NCBI RefSeq assembly: GCF_026781265.1
Contig: NZ_JAKUVC010000002.1
Span: forward strand, 868,001-932,000
Length of the DNA stretch: 64,000 nt
Origin: Streptococcus sanguinis
GTDB lineage: Bacteria; Bacillota; Bacilli; Lactobacillales; Streptococcaceae
Direction of reading: 5' to 3'
Shown: positions 33,675 to 42,824 of the stretch, piece by piece
Layout: each line of letters opens with the position of its first letter
Numbering within the stretch: position 1 is the stretch's first letter
The notes under the pieces: generated by a model
The model's database searches: none
The model's input: only the letters and a program-made list of their open reading frames with translations
What the model was told of the DNA's origin: nothing
Position numbers and translations under genes: made by a program

Positions 33675-34242
33675 CTTCTTGTTTGCGGATTTCTTTGATA
33701 ATCGAGCCCATCTTGACTGACTCGTCGCTGAAATAGCGGTAAAGCCTTCCATCGCCGTCTCCCATGTAGCTGATAGGGGAAAAGCGATCGCTGCGAAAAG
33801 CGTCATTCTCATCAATCAAATCCTCATCTACCACGCGCCGAGTGACACGGGCGATGACATTGGTCAAGGCACCGCATTCGACCATATCCAGCACCTGACA
33901 TTCAATGGATACAGGGCATTGGTCTACCAGCGGCGCATCAACGGTCTCGCCGATTGTGTAGCTGAGACCGGTTAAGGCAAACTTGTCCTTGCGGCTGTTG
34001 AAGCCAGCAATTTCAGACTCTTTGGTCAAATCCTTCTCAGGGACATTAACAGTGAATTGCTTGTGCTTGGTAATCTCTGTAATGGCATTCCCCTTGGTAC
34101 GCATGGCAATAACCATCATACTGCCCAAGGAATAAACCGAGCTTGAGGTTGAAATATTATAGCCGTGCACATCGTCCTTATAGCCTAAAAAGAAGACTGG
34201 AAAGCCGAAGTAAAGTTTTCTCGTTTCAAAAGTACGTTTCAT
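33667..34242 (-). CDS. Flavin reductase family protein (FMN-binding split barrel)
   Basis: A 191-residue protein with the flavoredoxin/flavin-reductase pattern: FETRKLYFGFPVFFLGYKD, SSVYSLGSMMVIAMR, and FTVNVPEKDL...AGFNSRKDKF. These proteins bind FMN and reduce flavins or other acceptors. It ends the transporter operon, 52 bases after the last ATPase gene. A role in reducing cob(II)alamin or a metal chelate is conceivable, but nothing in the sequence shows it. Confidence 0.75.
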   Translation of the reverse strand: MKRTFETRKLYFGFPVFFLGYKDDVHGYNISTSSSVYSLGSMMVIAMRTKGNAITEITKHKQFTVNVPEKDLTKESEIAGFNSRKDKFALTGLSYTIGETVDAPLVDQCPVSIECQVLDMVECGALTNVIARVTRRVVDEDLIDENDAFRSDRFSPISYMGDGDGRLYRYFSDESVKMGSIIKEIRKQEEK

Positions 34243-34294
34243 ATATGTTCCTTTATTTTTAATTTTAAAATAGATCAGCTAGTTAAGATATTCT

Positions 34295-35005
34295 TCAGCT
34301 GAAATGTCCTTTGTCGCCTATCAACTTTTTTGTTATGGGGTGATGAGTCTGGATAGGAAGCTCAAAGTCCTTTATCTCATCGACGATTTCCCCATCTGCC
34401 ATGACCAAAATCCGATGGCAGAGAGCGTAGCTCAGCTTGAAGTCATGCGAGATAAAAAGATAGGTCAGCTGGTATTTCTCCCACAAATCATATAGGAGGC
34501 GTAACAACCTGCCTTGAACAATGGGATCCAGACCGCTCAGAGCCTCATCAAAGATGAGAATATCTGGCTTTAAGAGCAGGCCGCGGGCGATGCAAATCCG
34601 TTGGAGCTGGCCGCCACTGAGCTGGCGCGCTGGCTGACTCAGAAAGCTTTTGTCTAGACCGACGTCTTTTAGAATGGTCTCTATCTCTTCTCTAGCCACA
34701 TCCTTTGGTAGGGCCTCTGTCAAGACCTGCTCGACTGTAAAGTTCGGATTGACCGAATGAAGAGAGTCCTGAAAGACCAGCAAGATTCTTACACCTGACT
34801 TTTTGACTGAGTAGGGCTGGCCATCCAGTAAGACCTGGCCTTGAATGGGCTTTTCTAGACCAATCAGCAATTTAGCCAAGGTGCTCTTGCCACTGCCGCT
34901 CTCGCCCATCAGGCCAATCATTTCACCTTTCTTGACAGTGAAATCGCAGTCTTTGACAACCATTTTGCCATCGAATTTTTTAAATACATGTCTACATTCC
35001 AGCAT
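34295..35005 (-). CDS. ABC transporter ATPase, NikE/DppF type (transporter 1)
   Basis: A 236-residue ATPase of the nickel/peptide importer family. Walker A is GESGSGKST near residue 35, the signature LSGGQLQRICIARGLL near 125 and Walker B ILIFDEALSGLD near 150. It overlaps the end of the sister ATPase gene and belongs to the first of two linked importers. The substrate could be nickel, cobalt, a metal chelate or a peptide; the sequence does not decide. Confidence 0.88.
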   Translation of the reverse strand: MLECRHVFKKFDGKMVVKDCDFTVKKGEMIGLMGESGSGKSTLAKLLIGLEKPIQGQVLLDGQPYSVKKSGVRILLVFQDSLHSVNPNFTVEQVLTEALPKDVAREEIETILKDVGLDKSFLSQPARQLSGGQLQRICIARGLLLKPDILIFDEALSGLDPIVQGRLLRLLYDLWEKYQLTYLFISHDFKLSYALCHRILVMADGEIVDEIKDFELPIQTHHPITKKLIGDKGHFS

Positions 35006-35783
35006 CGTCTCTCACCAACCGTTCGTATGGATTTCCTAAGATAAGGTCTTGGCTATAGGATTGCGAAGGACTTTCAAGGAGCTTGGCCACTGACCCCTCC
35101 TCCATGATAGCCCCCTGATACATGACAAGCATCTTGCCTCCCAGCTCTCGCGCCAAATGATAATCATGTGTCACTGTGATGAGGGTCTTGCCTTTAGCCA
35201 GCTGCTCCTTTAAGATGAGAATAATCTGCTCGCGATTGTGGATGTCCAGCGCCGAAGTAGGCTCATCCAAAATGATGGTCTCTGGATCTAAGCAGAGCAA
35301 GATAGCCAGCATGACCCGCTGCAACATACCGCCACTGAGCTCAAAAGGATATTTCTTCAACAGTTCTTCCGGCTCTCCCAGTCGCACCTCTTTCATGGAA
35401 GCTACTGCCTTATCTATACAGGCGCCTTTTGAAATCTTGCTATGGCTGCGCAGGGTCTCCCAAAAGTGACTTTGAATAGTCTGAAAAGGATTAAACATAG
35501 CCATAGGATTTTGAGACATATAGGCTACTTGACTGCCTCGCAGCTGCTGCCAAGCTTTGAGAGAATTTCGCTCCAAAGTCATGGTGCCGTAGTGAACTTC
35601 TCCTTGCAGGCTTAAAGATGAAGGTAGCTGCCCAATCAATATCTTGGTTAAGAGGGTTTTACCAGAACCACTCTCCCCAATGATGACCAGAGACTGCCCT
35701 GCCTCCACTTCAAAGCTGATGTCCTGCAGTATGGTCTTTTGCTCGATTTGGGCTGTCAGTTTCTTTACTGCTATTTTTTCCAT
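34992..35783 (-). CDS. ABC transporter ATPase, NikD/DppD type (transporter 1)
   Basis: A 263-residue ATPase with Walker A GESGSGKTLL near residue 35, signature LSGGMLQRVMLAILL near 145 and Walker B IILDEPTSALD near 167. It overlaps the 3' end of the broken permease gene upstream and the start of the second ATPase downstream, as expected in a NikBCDE arrangement. Confidence 0.88.
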   Translation of the reverse strand: MEKIAVKKLTAQIEQKTILQDISFEVEAGQSLVIIGESGSGKTLLTKILIGQLPSSLSLQGEVHYGTMTLERNSLKAWQQLRGSQVAYMSQNPMAMFNPFQTIQSHFWETLRSHSKISKGACIDKAVASMKEVRLGEPEELLKKYPFELSGGMLQRVMLAILLCLDPETIILDEPTSALDIHNREQIILILKEQLAKGKTLITVTHDYHLARELGGKMLVMYQGAIMEEGSVAKLLESPSQSYSQDLILGNPYERLVRDDAGM

Positions 35784-36567
35784 ATCTGTTTCCAGCCTTT
35801 CTCTTCAAAGCATTCGGCAAAAAGATTAAAGGCGACCACAGTCAGAAAGATAGCCAGTCCGGGCGCCAGCATCATCCAAGTTGCCGTTTGAAAATGGCTT
35901 CTAGCATCATGCCCCACTCGGTAATGTTGGGTTGGACACCGATTCCCAGAAAGGAAAAGCCAGAAATCATGAGAATGATATTCCCGATATTCATGAGAAC
36001 GATAATCAAAATAGGTTTGTAGATAAAGGGCAGGATATGGGTTTTGAGGATATGGAACTGGGAGAGTCCCATGGTCTGGGCAGAAACGACATAGGCTTCC
36101 TCCTTGGCACTCTTGACCAGATTGGCCGTCACCCGAGCATAGTAAACCCACTCTATGATGACAATGGCTAGAATCATATTGGTCATTCCCTGTCCCAGTA
36201 TCCCAACGGTAGCTAAAGAGAGCAGGAAGCTTGGAAAAGCAGAAATAACATTTGCAAACCATAAGAAGGTCGCTTCAGTCTTTCCTTGGTACCATCCAAT
36301 CAGCAAGCCGACTGCCACACCGATGACCACTTCCAGCAGACTGATGGTCAGGGATAAGAAGAGGGAGTAGCGAGCTCCATGCAGCAGACGAGACAAAATG
36401 TCTCTGCCCAGCTGATCCGTTCCCAATATATGAACAGCATCAGGTGGCATCAGTTTATTTGAAATCTCTACATGCTGAGGATCAAAAGAGGATAGATAGG
36501 GTGCAAAGAGAGCGCAGATGAAGAGGGCCAGCAAAATAACACTTGAAAATATAAATCGTTTAGACAT
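35771..36567 (-). pseudogene. ABC transporter permease, NikC/DppC type (transporter 1), frameshifted near the 3' end
   Basis: The first frame (start 36567) encodes a DppC-like permease with the EAA-type loop (YVVSAQTMGLSQFHILKTHILP). It stops at 35872, right after ITEWGMMLEA. The expected C-terminus (ARSHFQTATWMMLAPGLAIFLTVVAFNLFAECF) continues in another frame to 35771. The paralogue at 39291 reads EWGAMINDGRIYIQEAPW at the same place, so about two residues plus a frame are missing near 35898-35906. The final membrane helix is lost, so transporter 1 is probably inactive unless the frame is corrected. Confidence 0.85.
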
Positions 36568-37501
36568 TGCTCCTCCTTTTTCTGACTCTAGGGTCGATCC
36601 AGAGCGTCAGCTGCTGGGTTAGAATATTATTTCCCAAGAATAATAGGCCAAATAAAAGCATACAGCACTGGATGATGGGTAGATCCACAGCCTGCAAAGC
36701 ATCCACAAAGAGAGAGCCGACACCATTCCAAGAGAAGACTTCTTCGACAATCAAGGAGCCTGTCAGAAGATAGACCAAGGTCAGGCTCAGGCCTGTCGCA
36801 ATGGCTGGCAGGGAATTTCTCAAGAGATGATTCTTGACCAGGAAGAACTTGCTGACTCCGCGCAGGAGGGCATTTTCAACATGGACACTCTTCATCTGTT
36901 CTATCACGGCCTTACGGATCAAGGCGGTATATTGGCCAATCAATGACATACTAAGGGTCAGACTGGGAAGAATCAAGCTGCTAAAATCCTGCTTGCCCGA
37001 AACTGGCAGCCATCTGAGTTGAACAGCAAAAACCACAATCAGCATGTAACCTAGCCAAAAGCTGGGCATGGAAACGCTGGAAAAGGATAGAAAGCGAGTG
37101 ACCTTATCAAAGAGAGAACCCTTGTAGACTGCACTAAAAATTCCCAAAGGAATAGACGTAAGCAAAATGAGGGCAAAGGAAGTCAAGCCCAGAGAAAGGG
37201 TGGACTGGAAACGCTCCAACACCAGGGGCAGGACAGGAACCTTTAATAGATAAGATGTCCCAAAATCCCCACGAAGAGCCTTAGTCAGCCAGCCTAGATA
37301 CTGCTGGGGCCAAAGTTGATTGAGTCCCAGATATTCTCTGGCTTTTTCCAAGGATTGAGGAGTCACTTGAATCTTAGATATTCTTAAATAGTTTTCTGCT
37401 TGATCCGCCGAGGACAGCTTGGCCAAGAGAAAGGTCAATACTGAAATCATCAAGAGGGCAGCAAAGAGAGAAACTATTGTTTTAAATAAATCTTTTTTCA
37501 T
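36560..37501 (-). CDS. ABC transporter permease, NikB/DppB type (transporter 1)
   Basis: A 313-residue permease with six hydrophobic segments. It shows the family N-terminus (FAALLMISVLTFLLAKLSSAD), the AREYLGLNQLWPQQYLGWL periplasmic segment and the C-terminal GSLIVEEVFSWNGVGSLFVDAL. It overlaps the start of the NikC-type gene. It pairs with the broken permease at 35771 and the substrate-binding protein at 37593. Confidence 0.88.
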   Translation of the reverse strand: MKKDLFKTIVSLFAALLMISVLTFLLAKLSSADQAENYLRISKIQVTPQSLEKAREYLGLNQLWPQQYLGWLTKALRGDFGTSYLLKVPVLPLVLERFQSTLSLGLTSFALILLTSIPLGIFSAVYKGSLFDKVTRFLSFSSVSMPSFWLGYMLIVVFAVQLRWLPVSGKQDFSSLILPSLTLSMSLIGQYTALIRKAVIEQMKSVHVENALLRGVSKFFLVKNHLLRNSLPAIATGLSLTLVYLLTGSLIVEEVFSWNGVGSLFVDALQAVDLPIIQCCMLLFGLLFLGNNILTQQLTLWIDPRVRKRRSNV

Positions 37502-37523
37502 ATTTCTTAAAAGAAAAGGGGCG

Positions 37524-37549
37524 GCTGCTAAGTTTTTAACCTTGGCAGC
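37524..37549 (-). other. Stem-loop between substrate-binding protein 1 and its permease
   Basis: On the minus strand GCTGC-C-AAG pairs with CTT-A-GCAGC around an eight-base loop, followed by CGCCCCTTTTCTTTT. It may be a partial terminator or mRNA stabiliser that keeps binding-protein message higher than permease message, a common arrangement. Confidence 0.45.
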
Positions 37550-37592
37550 ACTACTCCCTTTATATGCAAATTTGTATGTATGAAGTTAGCTT

Positions 37593-39200
37593 TTATTTTT
37601 TCTCAATGTAGCGCAGTGGGAAGGCATTTTCTTCTGGAGCAAAGCGCATGCCATCAAGTTCTCCCTTGCGATAGACAGAGACAACAGATTGGTAAGTGAT
37701 TGGGATATAGATAGCTTCATCATGGAGCATAGTGAGAACTTTCTTATAACCTTCATCAACTTTTGCTTCGTCTGGCTCAACCAGAGTCGCCTTGATAATG
37801 CTGTCCATTTCTGACTTAGATGGCAGAGCTTCTAGGGCAACATTTTCTGGGTGACCATGGTCAGCTGGTGAAGTCAGGGCAGTCATCCAAGCATGCGGAT
37901 CCCAAGGTGCTCCCCAAGAGAAGGTCAGCATCAAATCAAAGTCGCCAGTCTTAATATTTTCCCAGTAGTCATCTTCTTCCATAGCTTTGAGCTGAACATC
38001 GATTCCGATTTTCTTCCATTCGCCTTGGAAGTACTCAACCAAGTCCTTGTCTGTCGCCTTAGACGAGATATAAGGAACATTTAGGCTTAGTTTCTTGCCG
38101 TCTTTTTCACGGATACCGTCAGAGCCTTTCTTCCAGCCTGCTTGATCCAGCATCTTTTCAGCCAGCTCGATATCATATTCATAGGGAGTCAGATTGGCGT
38201 CAGAGTGCGGAGTAGACTTGGAGAAGATTGTATCAGCCGGTGTTTCTGTTCCGCGGAAAATGTCTTTCGCGATAGACTTCTTATCAACCGCATGGTTCAT
38301 CGCCTGACGGACAGTCTTGTCTTTGAAGATTTCTTGCTTGGCATTCAAGAGCATGAGGCGGCTGGACATTGGCTGAGATACATCTGTCATGTACTTGTCA
38401 TCCTTGGCATACTTGGCAAAGTTATCCAAACCGATAACGCCATTTCCATAGAGCAAGTCTACATTTCCAGACTCAAACTCCAAAGCACGGGTTTGTGGAT
38501 CTGGAATAATCTTGACTGTTACTTCTTTCAGTTTAGGCTTTTCACCCCAGTAATTTTCATTACGGGCAAAGGTGATGTACTCATTTGCCTTCTTGTCTTT
38601 GACAACCCATTGACCGGTTCCGATTGGCTTTTTGAGGTTGTCCTTAGTTGTGTCATCTCCGTCAGGGAAGGCAGCATCAGCTACGAAGCGGATTGGACGA
38701 ATCATGGAAAGGTCATAGAGAGTTGCACTGTAGGCTTGTTTGAGCTTAATCTCAAAGGTATGCTCATCGACAACTCGGTAGCTTTCCAATTGGTTAGTAA
38801 AGTCAAACCAAGTGTGGTTTTTCTTATTCTCTTCTGAAAAGATAGTATCGAAATTGCGTTTGACATTCTCTGCGTTAAAGTCAGAGTCGTCTGAGAATTT
38901 TGCCTTTCTTAGCTTGAAGGTATAGGTTTTACCATCTTCGCTGATATCCCAGCTTTCAGCCAAGGCTGGCTCGATTTTCCCATTGTCACCATAGCGGACC
39001 AGGCCTTCATAGACCATATCTTGAATGACAAATTGGTCTGGATTATAGCGGTGAGGGTTGACATCCCCAAAGTCTTCGCCCCAGACCATGGTGAGTCTGT
39101 CTTTCTCACCGACCTGTTGGGAAGAGTTTGAGTTTTGCTGGCAGGCTACCAAGAATAAAGGCAGCAAGAGGACAACTAATAAAAATAATTTTTTTCTCAT
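37593..39200 (-). CDS. ABC transporter substrate-binding lipoprotein, NikA/DppA type (transporter 1)
   Basis: A 535-residue family 5 extracellular solute-binding protein. It starts at the ATG at 39200 (MRKKLFLLVVLLLPLF) with a lipoprotein signal and lipobox LVAC; an earlier start at 39251 adds 17 residues before the signal. NikA/DppA landmarks are VWGEDFGDVNPHRYNPDQF, VYEGLVRYGDNGKIEPALAE near residue 68 and KLRKAKFSDDSDFNAENVKR near 100. Ligand type (nickel/cobalt chelate or peptide) is not decided by these motifs. Confidence 0.88.
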   Translation of the reverse strand: MRKKLFLLVVLLLPLFLVACQQNSNSSQQVGEKDRLTMVWGEDFGDVNPHRYNPDQFVIQDMVYEGLVRYGDNGKIEPALAESWDISEDGKTYTFKLRKAKFSDDSDFNAENVKRNFDTIFSEENKKNHTWFDFTNQLESYRVVDEHTFEIKLKQAYSATLYDLSMIRPIRFVADAAFPDGDDTTKDNLKKPIGTGQWVVKDKKANEYITFARNENYWGEKPKLKEVTVKIIPDPQTRALEFESGNVDLLYGNGVIGLDNFAKYAKDDKYMTDVSQPMSSRLMLLNAKQEIFKDKTVRQAMNHAVDKKSIAKDIFRGTETPADTIFSKSTPHSDANLTPYEYDIELAEKMLDQAGWKKGSDGIREKDGKKLSLNVPYISSKATDKDLVEYFQGEWKKIGIDVQLKAMEEDDYWENIKTGDFDLMLTFSWGAPWDPHAWMTALTSPADHGHPENVALEALPSKSEMDSIIKATLVEPDEAKVDEGYKKVLTMLHDEAIYIPITYQSVVSVYRKGELDGMRFAPEENAFPLRYIEKK

Positions 39201-39290
39201 TTTTATTGAATCACTTTCTTGTATTTTTTTAATTGCAAACCCCCAAAACAAAGGAATGCTTTTTTGTTAACAATTGTTTTTCTTTGAGTA

Positions 39291-40100
39291 TCAACTCATG
39301 CGGTTGTACTTGCTGTTGAGAGCATCTCCGAACTTGGTAAAGAGGAGAATGGTCAAAATTAGCAAGATACAAGGGAAGACCACAATCCAGGGGGCTTCCT
39401 GGATGTAAATCCGGCCGTCATTGATCATGGCTCCCCACTCAGGCGACGGTGCCTGAGCTCCCAATCCGACAAAGCTGAGGCCAGCGATTTCCATGATAAT
39501 GGTGCTAATATCAAAGCTCATGGTTGTCAGAATCTGAGGAAAAAGACTGGGGAAATAATAGTTTTTCAGGCTTGTCCAAAAACTATTACCATACATTTTC
39601 GAGGACTGGATATAGGGTTCATTTCTCAGCTGTAGGGTCATAGAGCGCATCAGGTAGGCATACTTGGTCCAGGCCGTCAGGCAGATAGCGATGAGGGTTT
39701 GCTGGAGACCGATGCCCAAGATACTGACGATGGCAATGACCAAAATGATAGATGGGAAAGACTGAAAAGCCGTGATAACCAGCAAGATGAGCTGGTCGAA
39801 TTTCCCGCCGATGAAGGCGCTGGTCACCCCGATAAAGGAGCCTACCGCCGCAATCAGCATCAGAATCATCAGGGCAGGCAGGACCGTTTCTGCGCCCCCG
39901 CTCACGGCACGCGCAAAGACAGAGCGCCCAAGAGCATCTGTCCCGAACCACTCACTGCAGCTCGGTCCTTGCAAGGCTTGTCCAAGATTGACCTTGGTCA
40001 AACTGTCACCCAAGAGACGAGGAGCCAAGGAGGAGAGGGCCAAGGCTAGCACGATAAGGCCGCCCAAAACTAAGAGTTTTCGATTGATTTTTTTATCCAT
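39291..40100 (-). CDS. ABC transporter permease, NikC/DppC type (transporter 2)
   Basis: A 269-residue permease with FGTDALGRSVFARAVSG near residue 52, the EAA-type loop YIQSSKMYGNSFWTSLKNYYFP near 165 and an intact C-terminal AGLSFVGLGAQAPSPEWGAMINDGR. It is complete, unlike its counterpart in transporter 1. The start overlaps the end of the NikB-type permease gene upstream. Confidence 0.9.
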   Translation of the reverse strand: MDKKINRKLLVLGGLIVLALALSSLAPRLLGDSLTKVNLGQALQGPSCSEWFGTDALGRSVFARAVSGGAETVLPALMILMLIAAVGSFIGVTSAFIGGKFDQLILLVITAFQSFPSIILVIAIVSILGIGLQQTLIAICLTAWTKYAYLMRSMTLQLRNEPYIQSSKMYGNSFWTSLKNYYFPSLFPQILTTMSFDISTIIMEIAGLSFVGLGAQAPSPEWGAMINDGRIYIQEAPWIVVFPCILLILTILLFTKFGDALNSKYNRMS

Positions 40101-41088
40101 ACGAGCCCTCCTTGCTTGTTTTTAGTCTCTTCATGCGCGGCAGCAGTTTGGGATTTTCCTGAGCCAGTCGGACGCGAGGATTGAGCCAAACCATGAGCAG
40201 CTGAAAGACTAGATTTACAGTCAATACCCCCGCTGTGATAAAGAGGACCGCCCCCTGAATGAGGAGATAATCCCGCTTGGCGACGACTCCTATCAGCATC
40301 TTACCGATGCCCGGCCAGGAAAAGAGGTGCTCGATAATAGCCACACCGCCTAAGAGCGAACCCAGAGAAAGACTGACCAAGGTCAGAAGAAAGGGCAGAA
40401 CATTGTAAATCACATCATGCAGCAGGATATGTCCCTCTCGAATCCCCCGACCTCGCGCACCTTCGACTTCTGGTGAATGCAGTATTTCTATCAAAGCGGT
40501 CCGCAGCTGCGGGATGTAGCGAGTAGACATGATCATGGCCAGTGTTATGACTGGCAGGACTAGGCCCAGCTCATTAGCCGTTGCCTGAATGGGAAGCCAG
40601 TGCAGCTGAACAGAAAAGATCAGAATCAGGATAATCCCCATAACAAAGCTTGGAATGGCATTTAAGAAGGCCAGACCTGCCATCAGGAAGCGATCAACGG
40701 GCTTTCCAGCATGGTAGGATGTGTAGAGAGCTGTCGGCAAGGAAATTCCCAGAGTTGCTAGCAGGGTATAAAAAGCTAGGTAGACTGTATTGGGAAAATA
40801 GAAAACCAGCTGCTCCCAGACCGAAGCCCCGGAATTATAGGTCACACCAAAGTCGCCATGGACAATCCTGCCCAGCCAGGCCAGATATTGCTCCATAAAG
40901 CTGCCATTCAGACCCATCTCTGCCCTCTTGATTTCCAGCAATTCCTTGGTAAAAGGAATGCCCTGAGCGTTTAGGATACTCTCAGCCGGATCTCCCGGTG
41001 CTAGATAAACCAATAAAAAGGAGATAAAGCTGACGCAGAGCAGGATGAGGACGAATTGCAGAATCGTTTTGATAATAAATTTAATCAT
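40093..41088 (-). CDS. ABC transporter permease, NikB/DppB type (transporter 2)
   Basis: A 331-residue permease from the ATG at 41088 (MIKFIIKTILQFV), which follows GGGAGG; a longer frame to 41136 has no ribosome site. It has six membrane segments, the APGDPAESILNAQGIPFT segment near residue 30 and the C-terminal GVAIIEHLFSWPGIGKMLI. It overlaps the end of the deacylase gene upstream. Confidence 0.9.
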   Translation of the reverse strand: MIKFIIKTILQFVLILLCVSFISFLLVYLAPGDPAESILNAQGIPFTKELLEIKRAEMGLNGSFMEQYLAWLGRIVHGDFGVTYNSGASVWEQLVFYFPNTVYLAFYTLLATLGISLPTALYTSYHAGKPVDRFLMAGLAFLNAIPSFVMGIILILIFSVQLHWLPIQATANELGLVLPVITLAMIMSTRYIPQLRTALIEILHSPEVEGARGRGIREGHILLHDVIYNVLPFLLTLVSLSLGSLLGGVAIIEHLFSWPGIGKMLIGVVAKRDYLLIQGAVLFITAGVLTVNLVFQLLMVWLNPRVRLAQENPKLLPRMKRLKTSKEGSYG

Positions 41089-42064
41089 GCGCCTCCCTTT
41101 CAGATGTCTGGTAGCTTTCAGGCTTCTTGCTGGCAACAGCCAACAGCACTTCGCCTTGGTGGACGACCAAGGTCGCTTTCTGGTAGAGGACCAGACCGTC
41201 TTCCTTGGCAGTCACCTTTTCTAAAATATTGCCATAAATATCACAGATTTCGCCGATGACCTGACCAACCTGTACTGTTTGATTGGGCCGGACAAAGCAC
41301 ATCCAGCAGCCCGACCTCTGACAGGTCAGATAGTAACTGTCGTCAAAGATTAGCGGCGCCTGCTTATAATAGGGCATGCTCCCTTCAAAAAGATAGCGGG
41401 CGACTTGCTTGACCGACTCCTTCATGGCCAGAACATCCTCTGGCAGACAGGTGCCGTTTTCTCCCTGCTCCAGCAGGATGCTAGGCAAACCATAGTCCAC
41501 CGAGGCAGCGTGATAAAGATTGCCACGGTCCTGAGATTGGTAGATTATCGGTGTCCCAGAAGCCTGCAGCATCTGATAGGACTTCTCCATTACCTCTGGA
41601 TTTGCCCGCAGGGAATAGTAACCATGAGGGGTAAGCAGTTCTTCCCGATTGCCACTATGCAGGTCAATGAGGAAGTCACTGACACTAAAGACCTGACTCT
41701 CAATCACAGACCGAATCTGATAGCTGAGGCTGGAAACTGGCCCTTGGTCCTGAAAGATCCTGTTTAGATTGAGACCGTCCTCAGGTACAAGCGTCGTCTC
41801 CCGAGCCCAGAAGCCGCTGACATTGACTGCATGCAGGAGGAGGACAGAGCCTTGAAAGCTAAAGTCCCACTCATGCGCCAAGTCCATCAGCGCCTTGACA
41901 CCGACATACTCGCAGCCATGGACTGCAGCACTGATGGTCAGCAAGGGCTGGGTAGCCTGTCCTTTGAGCAGAGTGTACTGGATAGCCAGCTCATCTGTGA
42001 TGGGCAAACTGCCTTGATAGCTACTGCAAGGAGCCATAGAGTCTAGTTCTTGCTTAATCCTCAT
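41081..42064 (-). CDS. M14-family zinc hydrolase (succinylglutamate desuccinylase/aspartoacylase-like)
   Basis: A protein of about 327 residues from the ATG at 42064 (MRIKQELDSMAPC), after GGGAGG. It has the zinc-ligand pair H49..E52 in AAVHGCEYVG, a later DLHSGNREEL that supplies the third histidine, and LLEQGENGTCLPED near 210. The C-terminal part (FVRPNQTVQVGQVIGEICD, EDGLVLYQKATLVV) is a beta-barrel typical of AstE/ASPA-like enzymes. These remove an acyl group or cut a C-terminal amide bond. It lies inside the transporter 2 operon, so it probably processes what that transporter imports; the substrate is unknown. Confidence 0.8.
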   Translation of the reverse strand: MRIKQELDSMAPCSSYQGSLPITDELAIQYTLLKGQATQPLLTISAAVHGCEYVGVKALMDLAHEWDFSFQGSVLLLHAVNVSGFWARETTLVPEDGLNLNRIFQDQGPVSSLSYQIRSVIESQVFSVSDFLIDLHSGNREELLTPHGYYSLRANPEVMEKSYQMLQASGTPIIYQSQDRGNLYHAASVDYGLPSILLEQGENGTCLPEDVLAMKESVKQVARYLFEGSMPYYKQAPLIFDDSYYLTCQRSGCWMCFVRPNQTVQVGQVIGEICDIYGNILEKVTAKEDGLVLYQKATLVVHQGEVLLAVASKKPESYQTSEREAHD

Positions 42065-42824
42065 CTTTATCCTCCCTGTACTGACTGAGCAAGAGCTTGG
42101 TATAGTCACTCTTGGGAGCAGAGACGACCTCTCGCATGCTGCCCTTTTCTTGCACGATTCCGTCCTTGAGGACAATCAAATCTTCCGCAAAATTGCTGAC
42201 CAGAGCGATGTCATGAGAGATGAAGAGAAAGGAGGTCTGCGAGCGCTCCTTGATATCTGCCAGCAGCTGCATGACTTCATACTGAACGGTCACATCCAGA
42301 GCACTGGTGATTTCATCACAGATGAGCACATCGGGATAAATCAGCAGGGCACGGGCAATAGCCGCCCGTTGGCATTCTCCTCCGCTCAGCTGGTGTGGCA
42401 GTCGCTGGGCAAGCTCAGGGGTCAGACCGACCGAGGTCAGCAAGTCATGGATGGCCTGCTTTCTATCTGACGGCTGCTGATAGAGAGAGAAGTTTCGACA
42501 GACCTCTTCCAGGCTCTGCTGAATACTGCGCTTGGGATGAAAGGTCGACTGGGGCTGCTGGGCGATATACTGGACCCGAGCATAGTAGTCCCTATCCTTG
42601 TAGGCAGAGACTGGCTGGCCCAGTAGAGTCAGCTCCCCTTGGTCTGGCTTTAAAAAGCGGCAGATGAGTTTGGCAATGGTACTCTTACCTGAACCTGATT
42701 CACCGACCAGACCCAAAGCCTGTCCCTTTTCCAAGCTAATGTCAATATCAAAGACACCGATTCTCCGCTCGCCTATCTGACTGTACTCGTAGGTCAACTG
42801 GCGACCGATCAATACTTGATTCAT
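42054..42824 (-). CDS. ABC transporter ATPase, NikE/DppF type (transporter 2)
   Basis: A 256-residue ATPase with Walker A GESGSGKSTIAK near residue 42, signature LSGGECQRAAIARALL near 145 and Walker B VLICDEITSALD near 165. It starts within an ATGA overlap with the sister ATPase gene, and its 3' end overlaps the start of the M14 hydrolase gene, so the group is tightly coupled. Confidence 0.88.
   Translation of the reverse strand: MNQVLIGRQLTYEYSQIGERRIGVFDIDISLEKGQALGLVGESGSGKSTIAKLICRFLKPDQGELTLLGQPVSAYKDRDYYARVQYIAQQPQSTFHPKRSIQQSLEEVCRNFSLYQQPSDRKQAIHDLLTSVGLTPELAQRLPHQLSGGECQRAAIARALLIYPDVLICDEITSALDVTVQYEVMQLLADIKERSQTSFLFISHDIALVSNFAEDLIVLKDGIVQEKGSMREVVSAPKSDYTKLLLSQYREDKDED

Noticed and set aside
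41089..41136. Longer N-terminus for the transporter 2 NikB-type permease
   Set aside because: The extra residues lie inside the M14 hydrolase gene and precede the GGGAGG ribosome site of the ATG at 41088.
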